From Asterias amurensis (Eukaryota > Echinodermata > Asteroidea > Forcipulatida > Asteriidae), in NCBI RefSeq assembly GCF_032118995.1, contig NC_092668.1, positions 14,239,501 to 14,303,500 on the forward strand: DNA of 64,000 nucleotides, in the 5' to 3' direction. How positions within the stretch are numbered: position 1 is the first letter of the stretch; every line of letters begins with the position of its first letter. This document shows, piece after piece, positions 10,439 through 34,029 of the stretch. Both the position numbers and the translations under genes were made by a program. The notes beneath the pieces are model-generated. The model saw only the letters and a program-made list of their open reading frames with translations, was not told the origin of the DNA and made no database searches.

Positions 10439-10537
10439 AGCTACGTCTAGATCAGCGCGTCTACCAGTGTTGAAGAATAGGCAGACCCGCGCGATCTAGC
10501 CGTAGCTGTAGCCGAAGTAGCCGTTTCGGACACGGCC
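10439..10537. mobile_element. About 100-bp GC-rich hairpin insertion
   Basis: Present in copy B only, inside the foldback element. Complementary arms agctacgtctagatcagcgcg and cgcgcgatctagccgtagct surround a short loop, followed by gtagccgaagtagccgtttc. The uninterrupted sequence in copy A is at about 3770. Boundaries are approximate. Confidence 0.6.
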
Positions 10538-11493
10538 TTTGTTTGCAGGTGAAAAATTAACGGCGGTGTTAAATACCGCCCTCTTACGTGTGGACAACTG
10601 CTGCTTTATGATTGGTCTGTTGCGCGTAAGTTAATAACCAAGGTTTGTGATTGGTCTGTTAAGCGTAAGTTAATAACCAAGCTGTGTGATTGGTCTGTTA
10701 AGCGTAAGATAATTTTCCTTGAACTTTGATTGGTTGGTTGCGCGCAACCTCCCGTCTATTCCAACACAGAGGGCGCTTCAATGACACGAACGAACGGCCT
10801 TTCATACCTGTTAATAACCAAGCTTTGTGATTGGTCTGTTAAGCGTAAGTTAATTTTCCTTGAACTTTGATTGGTTGGTTGCGCGCAACCTCCCGTCTAT
10901 TCCAACACAGAGGGCGCTTCAATGACACGAACGGCCTGTCTATTAACTTACGCTTAACAGACCAATCATAAAGCTTGGTTATTGACTTACGCACAACAGA
11001 CCAATCATAAAGCAGCAGTTGTCCACACGTAAGAGGGCGGTATTTAACACCACCGTTAATTTTTCACCTGCAAACAAAATACCACCGTTAAAATAGCATA
11101 GCGCCCTCATTTTTTGTGTTGGTACAATAATTAAAAACACAGACCACACATGTCAAAGACCACTCAGCTCAACTACAGTTCTGGAACTTTGAATTCGTTC
11201 ATATTTTCTTCACTTTTTGGTAGAACTTTTGACATATCTGTGGGTACAAACGGAGGAAACTATCAACTGTACACAATCGTGTACGAGGAATCCCAAGTAG
11301 AATTGATGATCGCAAGGAAGGTAAGCAAACACTGTCAGTGTCACTGCGCTGCGCTCACTCAGTCAGCAGAGAGAGGGAATGGCAGTGTCAGACCATGGTC
11401 AGACAGATCCATTTTTGTTATACAAGGTTTATCATTAATATCGCGATTCAGAACTGCCTGCATTGTGGGTAGGCAGAGGGGTAAAAATAGAGT

Positions 11494-12895
11494 TTGCTAT
11501 TAATAAAAAGATGCTAATTGGCCGCCTTGACCCAAAATGTTGATTTAAGTCTCCAATTCTTTTTCAAAAATAAAGTTGTAAATATTAAAATTAAGGGTGG
11601 GAGGGGGTGGGGTTGCTTGTTAAGTTTGCCTGCTAAGCTAGTCAGAAATACTCGGGATAACCCCCCTACTCGTCCATATAATTGTTCTGGGTTATTTTAT
11701 TTAAAGGACAAGCAATTATTATAAAAGAATTTTGCACAAGGAGACAAGTGCCACAACCAGGACTCGAACCCACAATCTGCTGATCAGACACACCAGAGCT
11801 TGAGTTCTGTGCTCTTAACTGCTCGGCAAAGACTATCCACCTACTACATGTAGAGTAGATTATCTGTTTTTTTGGGGGGGTACTACAACAATAAATTCCT
11901 CTTTGGATTATTTCGTTTTCATTAAATAAATTCAGGTCTCTGTAAACTATAGTGGTGAAACTTTACCCAACTAAATCAACGTATTATGGTCGGCATCCGG
12001 TCTTCGTTTATCAAAACAAACTCAACTTTATTACGATTCAAAGAGACAAAGAAGCAATGATTGATTGTTTAAAGACAATGTTTAATGATCTAAAATGCAC
12101 GAGACAATCCTGGCCCAGGTGGGCAACAGTGAAATGTTTTCAAACATCTACAATAAACACATATTCTTTCATTAATACACGAAATTGGAATAAAGATGTG
12201 CGAAAACAACATTGTACAATTATTCTGTTTTTTTAATTTTGTGCAAATTATCACATCATGCTTGCTTCAAACAAAAGCCAAAGTATAACAAACAATTCAA
12301 TTGATATTATAGTAATTATTACACACAACAAATCTTTTTATAAAAGAGGGGAAAATACACAGGCGTTACCTCATCTTCATCAATGGGAGGGGGAGCATTT
12401 CATACCTAACTCATAAAAATTATATTGGCAACCTGGGACAAATTTCCTGCCTTCTGCTAAGCCTAATAAGTGAAGAATAAACTACGATAGGCTTAGTTCT
12501 ATTCAGATGTTCAGCTCACAAAATATATCTGCTAAGCAAAACTCAGCAGGAAACCAGTCAAAAGCAATTAAGACTTAATGGGATTTTGGTTTGTAACGCA
12601 ATTCTGCTAAGCACAAGTTATTTGATTTGACCTAGTGCTCACAGGGTTAATTCCATATTTTAAGCAAGGGTGATTTTCGTGTGCCCTTTTTTTTTAAAGA
12701 AGAGCTGTAATTTTGGACCCTACTAAATATATAACATTTTGTCTAACTACTACTTCTTACCGAGTCGAGTCATGGCGGTCCAAACCTCCATGGTTGAGTA
12801 AACAATAAAGAGAGGGTCTTCAATGTCAAATCAGTTTGATGATGGACTCATTTTTCAAAAGATAGAGTCCTTGTGAAAATTATAAGTCTCTAACC
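11494..12895. other. Downstream flank of SKP1 copy B, repeats only
   Basis: Matches 4341-5780 of copy A. A tRNA-like SINE head lies at about 11745-11845 (minus strand, B box gggttcgagtcc). A decayed GCTTAGCA-type MITE lies at about 12435-12615. No exon is recognised. Confidence 0.6.
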
Positions 12896-12900
12896 TCACT

Positions 12901-13294
12901 TTAAAGGCAGTGGACACTATTGGTAAATACTCAAAATAATTATTAGCAGAAAACCTTTCTTACTGACGAGTAATGGGGAGAGGTTGATGGTATAAAACAT
13001 TGTGAGAAGTGGTTCCCTCTGAAGTGCCATAGTTTTCGAGAAAGAAGTCATTTTCCACAAATTTGATTTCGTGACCTCAGATTTAGAACTTGAGGTCTCG
13101 AAATCAACCATCGAATCGCACACACCTTCGTGTGACAAGGGTGTTTTTTTCTTTCATTATTATCTCGCAAGTTCGATGACCGATTGAGCTCAAGTTTTCA
13201 CAGGTTTGTTATTTTATGCATATGTTGAGATACACCAACTGTGAAGGGTGAAGGCTAGTCTTTGACAATTACCAATAGTGTCCACTGCCTTTAA
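12901..13294. mobile_element. 394-bp MITE with TTAA ends (piggyBac-like footprint)
   Basis: Terminal inverted repeats ttaaaggcagtggacactat and its complement at 13273-13294. TTAA at each end fits a piggyBac-type target duplication. Related copies are at 37555-37930 and 49485-49864, with a fragment at 60391-60460. Copy A lacks it, but copy A also lacks the next 540 bases, so this is not a clean empty site. Confidence 0.8.
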
Positions 13295-13832
13295 AATGTT
13301 TCATGTTTCCTTTTCATGATATTAAGACTTTATCTATTTGAAAATGAGTGCATCACAAAACTGAATTTGACAATGGCACCTCAGTTGCCTCTATCTTCAC
13401 TAAATATTTACACTTTCCCGATCTCATTTTTTTTTCAAACAAAATACAAAAGTTCTGTGTGATTTCTATGTTGGGTCTGGTTACAGAAAACATTTTTTTT
13501 TACTGGCCGAAGATCCTCCATGACTTGGCTTACATCAGTAAGAATTTTAAACATCTGGGACAGAACACCACAAAACTTTTCTGTCCTAAATCCTTGTTAA
13601 AAAAAGCCTTGAATAACCAAACATCAACTTTTCATTACTTTGCCAGAAATTTAATGAACAAAATTTGTATAACAAAAACCTTTTACAAGTTTTTACAAGT
13701 GGTGGATCTCGAACACGGTTAGCATTTCAAATGGAGCTGGCCGCCATGTTTGTTTGGTTCACTGTGTACCATTAGAATCAAAGTGCAGACAATAAATGCA
13801 ACAACACAGCACCAGTCTATTTCTCCAACAGC
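13295..13832. other. Copy B-only segment, nature unknown
   Basis: Absent from copy A, where tctctaaactcgacttcacc is continuous at about 5774. It has a 124-codon plus-strand open frame (13348-13722) with no recognisable family and many Phe/Lys/Asn codons, as expected of AT-rich DNA. Either a deletion in A removed it together with the MITE, or it came into B. Confidence 0.5.
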
Positions 13833-14050
13833 CTCGACTTCACCATGTATTTAACGTAACGGACAAAAAAGCAAAATGGCGTGTACAAGCCTAGACTAGA
13901 GGCAACTAACTTCATAGGATCAGCTAAACCTATCATCTTCCATCAAGATCCAGCATGCGACATCGCGCAAAATGGAAGGTTGGGGGTGAGACTGGCAAAC
14001 ATGTTTTCTTCCGACTTGAAACTTCTTTGAATTAAATAAATGACGGGGGT

Positions 14051-16911
14051 CTACTTTTCTTCACACCAGCTGTTTTCCTTTCGGACCTGTATTAAAAAAA
14101 AAAAAAAAAAAAGGAGAGAATTTTACTGATTTGTATAAAAAATTACAAAGGATGCCACACATGAAACAAATTTGCTACTGAGGTAAACAGATTATGCCTA
14201 GTAATATATTTGTAGAAGTTGAAATTTCACATGCCTGTGTCACTGGGTTCTTTTTGTGCATTACACAACATACAGGACCGACGGCTTCAAGTTCCATCCA
14301 AAGGACAAAGCAATAATAGTTTAGAGTCTTGCTTAAGAACACAAATGCCAAGATTGGGACTCGAACCCACACTCTTTTGATCAGAAACAGCAGACCCCGG
14401 CCCAGTGCGCTTGACCGCTCAGCCACGTAAACCTTGTTAGTCCTTAACCATGCAACACTTAAAATCTTTACTTGCAGAAGTCTTGAAAATAATGAACTTT
14501 GCAGTGTCTTGCTTAAGGACACAAGTTTCACATCTTTTCTTGCATAAGTCTTGGAAACAACCAACTTGCCGTCCAGCTTTTCAGTTTGGACACCAATATT
14601 TTATAAATCTTGATAAGACTTAGATGAGGGGTTAAATGGGAAATTTTACAAACCTGTTCTTCCTCTGCTGGGCTGAAGTCGTTCTTAATATTGAATGTTT
14701 TCCTAATCTCTTCAGGGGTCTTGCCTTTGATCATGTTGGCCACCGTCTTACATGTAGCATCCAGAAGACCCTTGATGTCCAGATAATTTGCGGCCTGTAG
14801 ATAAAGTCATAAAGAAATCTCAAATTTTAACCACTTGTCAACATTTTCAGAATGTTTTGTTTTCTTCAGAATATTGTGGTCATCAAAGAAAATCATGACC
14901 TAACCAAGTAAAGAAAACAAATGCTCTCATAAAATGTACCAGGAATGTGTTTTCTTTTTCAAGTAAATATGAGATATATTTGCCTATGTCTTGGATTAGG
15001 GTACAATTAGAAACTACAATTGGTGTCAGGTAGCCATCGTGTGATCAGACTGTCTAGCTCCTTAAGGGGATGTCACCAGGGTGACTGTGATATTGCAGTC
15101 ACTAGTGGTCAGGCCTGTAGGCTTGTTTTTGAAAGGGCAAGGGCACCATTTTATCTTTGGTAAAGGTAAGGAACTTTCATAGGCACAAAGGCAATGACCA
15201 AGGGGCATGGAGGCATCACCTTCGTTGCCTCTGTGAAGTATCAGGCCTGGAGGCATCACCTTCGTTGCCTCTGTGAAGTATCAGGCCTGGGTGATGTCGG
15301 CAGCTGTTAGGAGGGCAGCTCCACACCAACAGACTGGACTTGCAATCAAGTTTGCCTGGAATGTTTGCCTGGAATTGACCATGACCAGTTTGCAGTGTTC
15401 AACTGCCACTAAGCTGCTCTGGGCAGTTGACATCCGAGTGGCTTGTGGCTTAATAAAAAATAAAAAATGTTTATTGTTCTCACCAGAATCAGCTCAAAGA
15501 GTGTCCCTTGGTCGACCTTAAGGAAATCTAAGTCATATCCGCAGAGATCGTCCGTTCTTTTCTCTCTGTTCTCATCATCTTCTGGTGGTGGTGGGTCATC
15601 CTTGTGGTACGTACACCACTTGATCACCTTCCTCAAGATTGCTGAGTTGACGTTAGGGAGAGGTATGGGTTCATCGTCATCTTCATCCACTCCAAGATCT
15701 GTCAAAGTAAAAAGAAAATGCAGCACAATTATTTACCGAGCACTAATTCACTTTTTTACTTTACTCTATAGACCTTTATCACGGTGTGGCCACCTTGATT
15801 TTACTCCATTCCAAATCAATGTAACCAAACTGAGGCTGGACGAAATAATAGTCTGGTGCCATGAATGCACAATGAATGTTAGCATTCAATACTTTTATGG
15901 AAACAGGGAACATGACCAAGATGGTGACAGCGTGATAAAGGTCTATAGCCATTTCCCAAGAGCTGTTCGGATTTGGAACAGGCTACCAGTGGCTGCAGTC
16001 ACTGCAACAAATCTGAAGCCCTGTCAGCTATAAGAGGGATGGAGCTTCCAATCTCTCTCGCGACAAATTGAAAATATATCATCAACTTATAGTCGATGTG
16101 ACCTCTGACGTCACTCGAAAACCATTTATATCATGATTCGCCCGCATACCACCGGGCAAAAAGTTTGTGTTTTGGCAGCCAGCTAGAAAGTGTATTCTAC
16201 GCGTCTTTTTGCCCAGCGAAATATGACGTATACAGTGTTTTGTCAACAGAGGGCGGTTTGAATGTCTACATAGGTCACATCGTCTTTAAGCACAATCTTG
16301 ACAGCATAAACACAGATCACAAATGAATTTTGCAACGCACCCTCTTCTGGACAGCAACAATGCTTGTACGAGAGTACAACATGTAAGACCACTCTTCTAT
16401 TCCCATTCATAAATACCTTTCCATCAAAAATATTCACAAACCTTCAAAAGTTGAGAACAAAATCTGACCGTTCAGCCTCAGCTAACCTATTTTCTTAATT
16501 TTAACCCTATTTTATCCATGTTGAGTGCTAGGTAACTCATTGCGAAAGTTTAGAACTTACAAGCTTTCAATCTTGCAAATGGCACTTCCATTATTAGAAA
16601 ATCTTCAAGTCTATGGGAACTGAGATCACGATCAGGGGGAACAGAAATCATGGCCTCCATTCAATTCCTGACCTGTCCTGTCAAAGCCATCAATTAAAAC
16701 AAAACTCACATTCTGAATTTTTGGTAAAAGAATAACACTGCAGTCTGATGAAACATGCAACAGTACTAATATATTATAGATAGATGTCTTAAAAATGCCA
16801 CAAAAAATACAAACCTTCTAACATTGTCTTGATTGTAACGGATTGTTTGGCGATTTCCACATCCAACTCGAAGATCTCACCATCTGAACTTGATAGTTTT
16901 ATATTCGGCAT
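14051..16911 (-). CDS. SKP1: SKP1, adaptor subunit of SCF ubiquitin ligases
   Basis: Four coding exons on the minus strand: 16911-16815, 15698-15484, 14794-14654 and 14086-14051, encoding 162 residues (human SKP1 has 163). SKP1 links cullin-1 to F-box proteins in SCF E3 ligases. The ATG is the first base after an AG acceptor (ttttttagATG), so an untranslated exon must lie upstream. Residues 1-32 read [14 protein letters not shown] and [15 protein letters not shown] (start of the BTB/POZ-like fold). Next come the acidic loop [40 protein letters not shown] and [14 protein letters not shown]. The C-terminal helices that hold the F-box are [12 protein letters not shown] and [14 protein letters not shown], and the end is ENSWCEEK*. 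Human has ENQWCEEK. Exon phases are 1, 0 and 0. A second set of exons 3-5 lies downstream at 7749-6012. Confidence 0.94.
14277..14430 (-). mobile_element. tRNA-derived SINE in SKP1 intron 4
   Basis: Copy B counterpart of 6235-6390, with A box ggctgagcggtcaagc and B box gggttcgagtcccaatc on the minus strand. Inserted before the tandem duplication. Confidence 0.75.
15845..16045 (+). mobile_element. LINE 3' coding fragment, uninterrupted
   Basis: Plus-strand remnant with [19 protein letters not shown] near 15949-16010, the conserved C-terminal phrase of L2/CR1-like reverse transcriptase proteins. Same remnant as 7905-8300, here with the unoccupied TATA site for the MITE. It lies antisense in SKP1 intron 2. 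Confidence 0.6.
16216..16814. other. SKP1 intron 2, unduplicated part
   Basis: Single-copy DNA between the right border of the duplication and the SKP1 ATG exon. Apart from a few T-rich tracts I see nothing in it. Confidence 0.5.
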
Positions 16912-17232
16912 CTAAAAAATAAAACATTTATAATTACGTTTTAATTGAATTCTCCAATTCTTCAAGTCTTTTAAACAGTATTTTTTCTGCTTAACAGTAA
17001 CACAATAACGGCTATGAAATTGGACCCTTTTATTAGGCCTGCCTACACAAATAATGTCATTACAAAATACGTACAATGAATGAAATGGCATGGCAAACTG
17101 TGTAGTCAAAAAACAAAAACTAAACAATTCATTTTGATGTGTGACCGATGAATTAAGTTTATAACTCATTTTGAAATTATTCCAAACCAAATCTTCTACA
17201 ACAGCAGCCCTTTGAATCCAAATTGTCCCTAC

Positions 17233-17335
17233 CTTCAATATTGGACCGGAGCTGGTCGTCAAGAAGGAGAAAATAACGGGATAAACTGCGACTCTTTTCT
17301 CCCCGAACGTCAAACTTCGGGTGTCGAAGAATGAA
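17233..17335 (-). promoter_or_regulatory. Candidate SKP1 untranslated first exon and promoter
   Basis: SKP1 needs an upstream untranslated exon because its ATG abuts an acceptor. On the minus strand a plausible exon ends at 17233 with tattgaag and donor GTAGGG, 321 bases before the ATG exon. The stretch 17233-17470 is richer in CpG than its surroundings. The transcription start cannot be fixed. Confidence 0.35.
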
Positions 17336-17469
17336 TAATATTGATATTCACTGGTGACCTCTTACGGCCGGTTGTTTCAAAATGCTTCATGCGTCGGGTA
17401 CCAGTCGGGTTAGCGCAACACCGAAATTGTCCTAGCTCTGCCGAATGAGGGCGGTATTCATAAGTAGTG

Positions 17470-18600
17470 TGACTCATGTTTGTTTGATGAGTTGCCACTG
17501 AACACGTCTGTCTAGCACTGCAGCGGATTTTCATTTCCTAATAAGGGAATTGACAGATATTACGTCACTTTATTGTTGTTTAGCTTGTATGAGAATGATT
17601 CCGGTGAAACTTGTCTAGTTAATTGTTGCCTGTTTCAAAATTTTGCTGATTTCTGTGATGGTGAAGAATAATGGAATGCGGTGAAAGTTTGGTATTAAAT
17701 CGACGGCTATTGGCTCATCATCAGGGGGGGGGGGGGTGGTAACTAAAATCTACTGCAAAATGCGCATCTAATGAAAGTTATTAATAATTATTCAAAATCG
17801 TCAGAATCCCCTTATCACACATGTTACGTGCAAACTGCTGACAACTCTGGTGTATGATCAATATAGGACTCCTATATTCAATTTTGGATGGAGGCTAGGA
17901 GTGTGTGTATCACTTGGGCAAAATAATGTATAGCACGTGACGCGTGATCCACCAATCAAAATGACAAAGAGGGCTCTATTATAATAAGTGCGGTTATGGT
18001 ATCCCTGTCCTTACTCTATGCATGGAGCAAGGACTCTGCATGGAGGTAGATGATGATTTTATATATTCACACAAAATACACTGCAAATACTTTTGATGAA
18101 ACTTTAAAAGGAAACCACACAGAATAGTTTACAATGGGGCACAGGATAAGGAAATAGTGGAGGAAGGAAATAATATATGATATTTCATCATCCAAATAAT
18201 AATATGATATTTCATCATCCAAAACAAGATAATGCAAAATGTGATCAACAGGTAACTCTAGCCTGCCAATGGCCGGCCGTCACTGACAGAAAAACTGGGC
18301 GTGCCCCGAAAAAACAACAATCTTTTATTTCATCAGATGAATGGATTTTGCGCATGACTGACTGCACACAACTCAACGTAGGTGGCGGCTCACGCGCGCA
18401 CTGCACTGATGGGTTTTATGCTGGTGTCAAAGGTCAACTAACTTTTTTAGTTGACACGTTGTAAAGAAAAACAGATGAAGCTTGGTTGGTTTTTGTTGAC
18501 AGTTTTATTCAGATCAGAACCAAATGCTGAACTAGGATTTGTGTAGTTTGGAGTTTGTGTCATTCTGTTCGTGTGGTTGTTGATTTCGTCTGGGTCATCA
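17470..18600. promoter_or_regulatory. Divergent SKP1/GFPT intergenic region
   Basis: About 1.1 kb between the candidate SKP1 exon 1 and the GFPT ATG exon. It has a G-run at 17727-17738, a short tandem of gatatttcatcatccaaa at 18178-18224, and a hairpin caactaactttttta/gttgac near 18436. A 95-codon open frame at 18177-18464 has no recognisable family. Promoters of both genes should be here, but no TATA box is convincing. Confidence 0.4.
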
Positions 18601-18617
18601 ATTCAACTCTTGTCATT

Positions 18618-30632
<12,015 letters not shown>

Positions 30633-32130
30633 GAGTACAGTGCTCAAGGACCGAAGGACCAAGTGGGACCATGTGCAGTTTTTTCACCCATTTTGCTGGC
30701 GTTTATTACCAGGAAATCCAATATCTTAGAGTTGCTTCGGCAAAAAAATTAGCACAGCACAAAACAAGTTTACCTATCGGAATAAGGTTACCAGCCAAAA
30801 TACCATTCCATCATTTGTGAGTGGTGTCCTTGTAGGGTTTGCTTCATTCAAAACCACAGGGAATTATATTAAATGGTCACATAGTAGGAGGGTTAAGTTT
30901 ACCAGTTATGGGGTGGATGTTTAAAACTTAAGGAGATTGGTTTTAAACCAATATAAAGGTTAACTGGAATCCAATGAAATAGATAAGATTATTTTTTTAT
31001 TTTCTGTATCTCATGTGCATCCCCTACTTAATGATCCACAGTTATTCAAACTTACCTATTACTAATAATTTAGGTATTCCGACAAAAAATTTGCAATGAA
31101 ATGAACTTTTAGACCTCTCATTCAATCAGATTTCTTGATATTTTGATACAACACATGAATACATTCAAAACATTTATATTTTATCTTTAAAGATGGGTTT
31201 TTATCACAGTGCTAGGTCAGTGTACTTAAATGTGTTCAAATTTGGACCGAGCCTTGGTCCAAGTGCAAGTGCAAGTCTTGTACATTTCATTGTTGAAAAG
31301 CGCAGTTCTGTTTTGTTCACTTTAAAATATGTTGACAACATTGGTAATTGTCATAGACCAGTATCTGCACTCAGCATCTGTGTGACCAATCATATACTGA
31401 AAATAACAAACGGGTAAAAGTTGAAATTTGATGTTCATCGCTTTAAGAAAGCAGTGAAATTGCCACCAAATTTCTAACTTGCTTGATTAAAACTAATTGT
31501 TACACTTTATTAAAACTATAAAATTTGAGGCAAGACTATTTCACAAGAAGTTTTCCACAAAGATTTTCTTGATACATGTATAAGTCAAATGCATATTTTT
31601 GGTCATTTATTCTGTCATTCTTACCAATGTTGTACATACCCTTTAAAGTAATGTATGTGAGAAGCAAAAGGTTTACAAAAAAAATGCTTGTACGAGTGCA
31701 AGAGGTGATATAAAATAGAAAGAATAATAATCCATATAGTGATTATAATTATATATTCATTAAACAATGCATTCCAGGTTGATAGAGGCCGAGCCCAGAG
31801 GCTATGAGGTTAAGTGAGTGAAGCCTGGGTCATACTGCAAATGCGAGTGTGATACAATACAAATTTTGATGTCACAAATTCGCAAGGAATAATTCATAGT
31901 ACAGTAGTTGAACTGTGTTCACCTCCTGTGGAACATTCGCTGTTAGGGCAGCCATTTGACTTCAAAATTCGCTTCGCATTGGCAGGAAGTATGAACCAGG
32001 CTTATTAGTGGCTGATGTTTTTTTGTTTTTTTTCTTCAAGTTGGACAAAGTTGGTTTGAGTTTGTTTAGTTGTCCTAAAAAGCTGTCTTGTAGACAGAAT
32101 TGTGATTGAGGTCTTTCATTTATAATAGTG
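30633..32130 (+). other. GFPT 3' flank, probable 3' UTR
   Basis: After the stop there is no AATAAA for several kilobases. ATTAAA variants at 30868-30873 and near 31765 are the nearest candidates. A decayed GCTTAGCA-type MITE fragment lies about 30740-30830 (ttagcacagcac, aaggttaccagcc). A scrap of the TTAA MITE (acattggtaattgtc) is at about 31339. No gene is seen. Confidence 0.4.
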
Positions 32131-32134
32131 CCTT

Positions 32135-33417
32135 AGAGATGAGCCAATTTCAAAGCGCTGCTTAACATAAGCAATTATTTGAGCTTACTTTAGCAGAAAA
32201 GTTCGCTAAAGCGTAATCCTTTTCCACAGGTTGGCAACAAATCATCGGTGGCCAGCTTGTGCGTTCACCATGGATTTGCCTTGCTTTGTCACTAATTTGT
32301 ATACAGCAAGCAACATAAGGACGACAGACCTTTTTGTGTGCTTAGCAGCTTGCTTAGCAGCACAGTAAGCACACAATTGGCTGCTAGGCAGCTCTGTGAA
32401 ATATGGCCCGATGAGCAGGGAAAATAATGTTGTATAGGGCCTTGATGTAGCTCCTAGGATGTATTCATTTTGCAGCTCATAGTTCTGAACTATTCAAAAT
32501 TTATAAACAGTATACTACATGTAGATTTGTTGTTTAATTAATATCTTGTTTATTTAATTTGTAGTGTGCATTTGTACAACCTAGGTTTACTACTTACAAG
32601 TTTTTTTTCATGGGTAAAATATTATGTAACTGTATCAGTTAGATAAAATACACGTAGACCATGGGACCTGTGAGACACCCACTTCATGTTGTCAATTTTA
32701 ACAACCCAGTTCCTGCTGTGTAAGCTATTAGTTTTACAACTCTTGATTTGATGTTATAAAACACAATATAAAATGCCATATGCCCAGTGCCTGCCCCGAA
32801 ATGCTATGGAATGGGTTTTATGTTGTAAGAACGGTCTCATCAAGAGTGTCTATTGTTTGCACTCTAAATGCTTCATTATCAAGCTCAAAATCAGAACTCC
32901 AACCTTCGAAATAACCTTTCAAGTAGATGCTCGAAAAAACAGCGTCTTGTATTTTGTTTGTCAGAAACACCTTGATTTGCCATATTCAGTCGGCGTATTG
33001 TCATGAGATAAAAGGACTTGAAGAGGTTCCAGCATTCACGGTAATTGCCGCTTGTGCCCACATTAAATCAAGTGAAACAGGCAATACTTCTTGAAGACAT
33101 TTTTACAATACAGGTGTAATCAGTGATGTACCACAAAGTCACTGAAGCGCATATTTTTTAAAGCAGCTCTTTTTAAGAAACGTCGAGTAGAAATTTGCTC
33201 TTCTCACAGATTACTGGGTCCATTTTTTTTTATAGAGCTGCTTCATTAGCTGCAAACATAGCTTAGCACAACAAAGTTATGCTGACCAGACTAAGGTTAC
33301 CAGCTAAAATACAATGTCACATGTATAATTTGTGACTGGTTTCCTGCTCTTTTTCGCTTAGCAGAAAATTATTAAGCAATATATTCTGCTTAAGCAGCTC
33401 AATGAAATCGGCCCCTG
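32135..33417. repeat. Two old GCTTAGCA-type MITEs
   Basis: First, 32135-32405: gagccaatttcaaagcgctg to agctctgtgaaatatggccc. Second, 33209-33417: gggtccatttttttttatag to gcagctcaatgaaatcggcc, with gcttagcagaaaatt inside. The DNA between them is AT-rich and shows no exon. Confidence 0.65.
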
Positions 33418-33791
33418 ACGAAAGAGGTATTTTACATGTCTTAAGGTATTATCAAAGCAACTCTAATTATGGAGTATCGTTTTGGTTTTACTTTAGTTCA
33501 GTTAAGTTCAGTATGAGATAGTCTAGTTCATTAACATGGTAGGAGATAAAATTAGCATTGAAAAGGGACTCCGAAGTGTAAGTATATTTGGAGGTTTCAG
33601 CATTATTTAGGGTGGGGTATGTTTTTGTTCTTGGTAAATGTATGAGAATGATTTCGGCAATGTAGTTAAAATTGTAAATAATTGTTAGCAAGCAATGGTT
33701 TATAAAGACGAAGTACACAACTGGTCAGTGTAAAACTAATAACGATGGATAGCTTAATTCTGGAAGCTCACTGGTCACAAAGTTTATGCCA

Positions 33792-34029
33792 GTACACTGC
33801 AAAACCTGAGGTGTTAAAACAACACCGTGGGTGCTGTTACATATTATATATACCAACCAAATAATCGAAACGTAAACCATAGGGTGTTGAAATAACACCA
33901 ACTTCTGTACAGTTAGATTGGTGTTATTTTTTAACACCCTATGATGTTAATTTCGATTCTCTGCAGTATCTATAATTATGTGACAACACCCATGGCGTCA
34001 ATTTTAACACTACAGTTTCTGCAGTGTAC
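33792..34029. mobile_element. About 240-bp MITE with GTACACTGCA ends
   Basis: gtacactgcaaaacctgagg at the left, ctacagtttctgcagtgtac at the right. Inner blocks tgttaaaacaacacc, aataacaccaac and gttattttttaacacc pair with each other. No target duplication is obvious. Confidence 0.75.

Larger units (their letters stand above)
9928..11493. mobile_element. Foldback element, copy B (both arms present)
   Basis: Long inverted arms of roughly 450-500 bp. The left starts at actctatttttacccctc, and the right ends at gaggggtaaaaatagagt. Inner arm parts also pair: aaaatgagggcgctatgctg at about 10401 with its complement at 11090, and gtgtggacaactgctgcttt at about 10588 with its complement near 11010. Tandem 38-bp units with gattggtctgtt occur in direct orientation (10606-10860) and inverted (10950-11010). 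Two further small elements sit inside at 10113-10244 and 10439-10537. No transposase is seen. Confidence 0.8.
8449..16215. repeat. Tandem duplication, copy B (about 7.8 kb)
   Basis: Direct repeat of 1911-8448, larger because of extra DNA in the foldback element (10105-11150) and a 0.94-kb block at 12896-13832. It begins in the same 10-bp minisatellite that precedes VAMP7, so 8449-9900 is an orphan copy of the VAMP7 5' flank lying downstream of SKP1. Its right end, near agctagaaagtgtattc, continues into the original SKP1 intron 2. Confidence 0.93.

Noticed and set aside
12363..12410. Minus-strand exon-like stretch reading APPPIDEDE before a GTAACG donor
   Set aside because: The copy A version reads IYEDE, there is no convincing acceptor, and it lies in repeat DNA after the SKP1 stop; chance resemblance.
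15467..16033. Longest open frame in the window (188 codons, plus strand)
   Set aside because: Its first half is the antisense of SKP1 exon 3 and its end is a LINE remnant; it is a composite shadow, not a gene.
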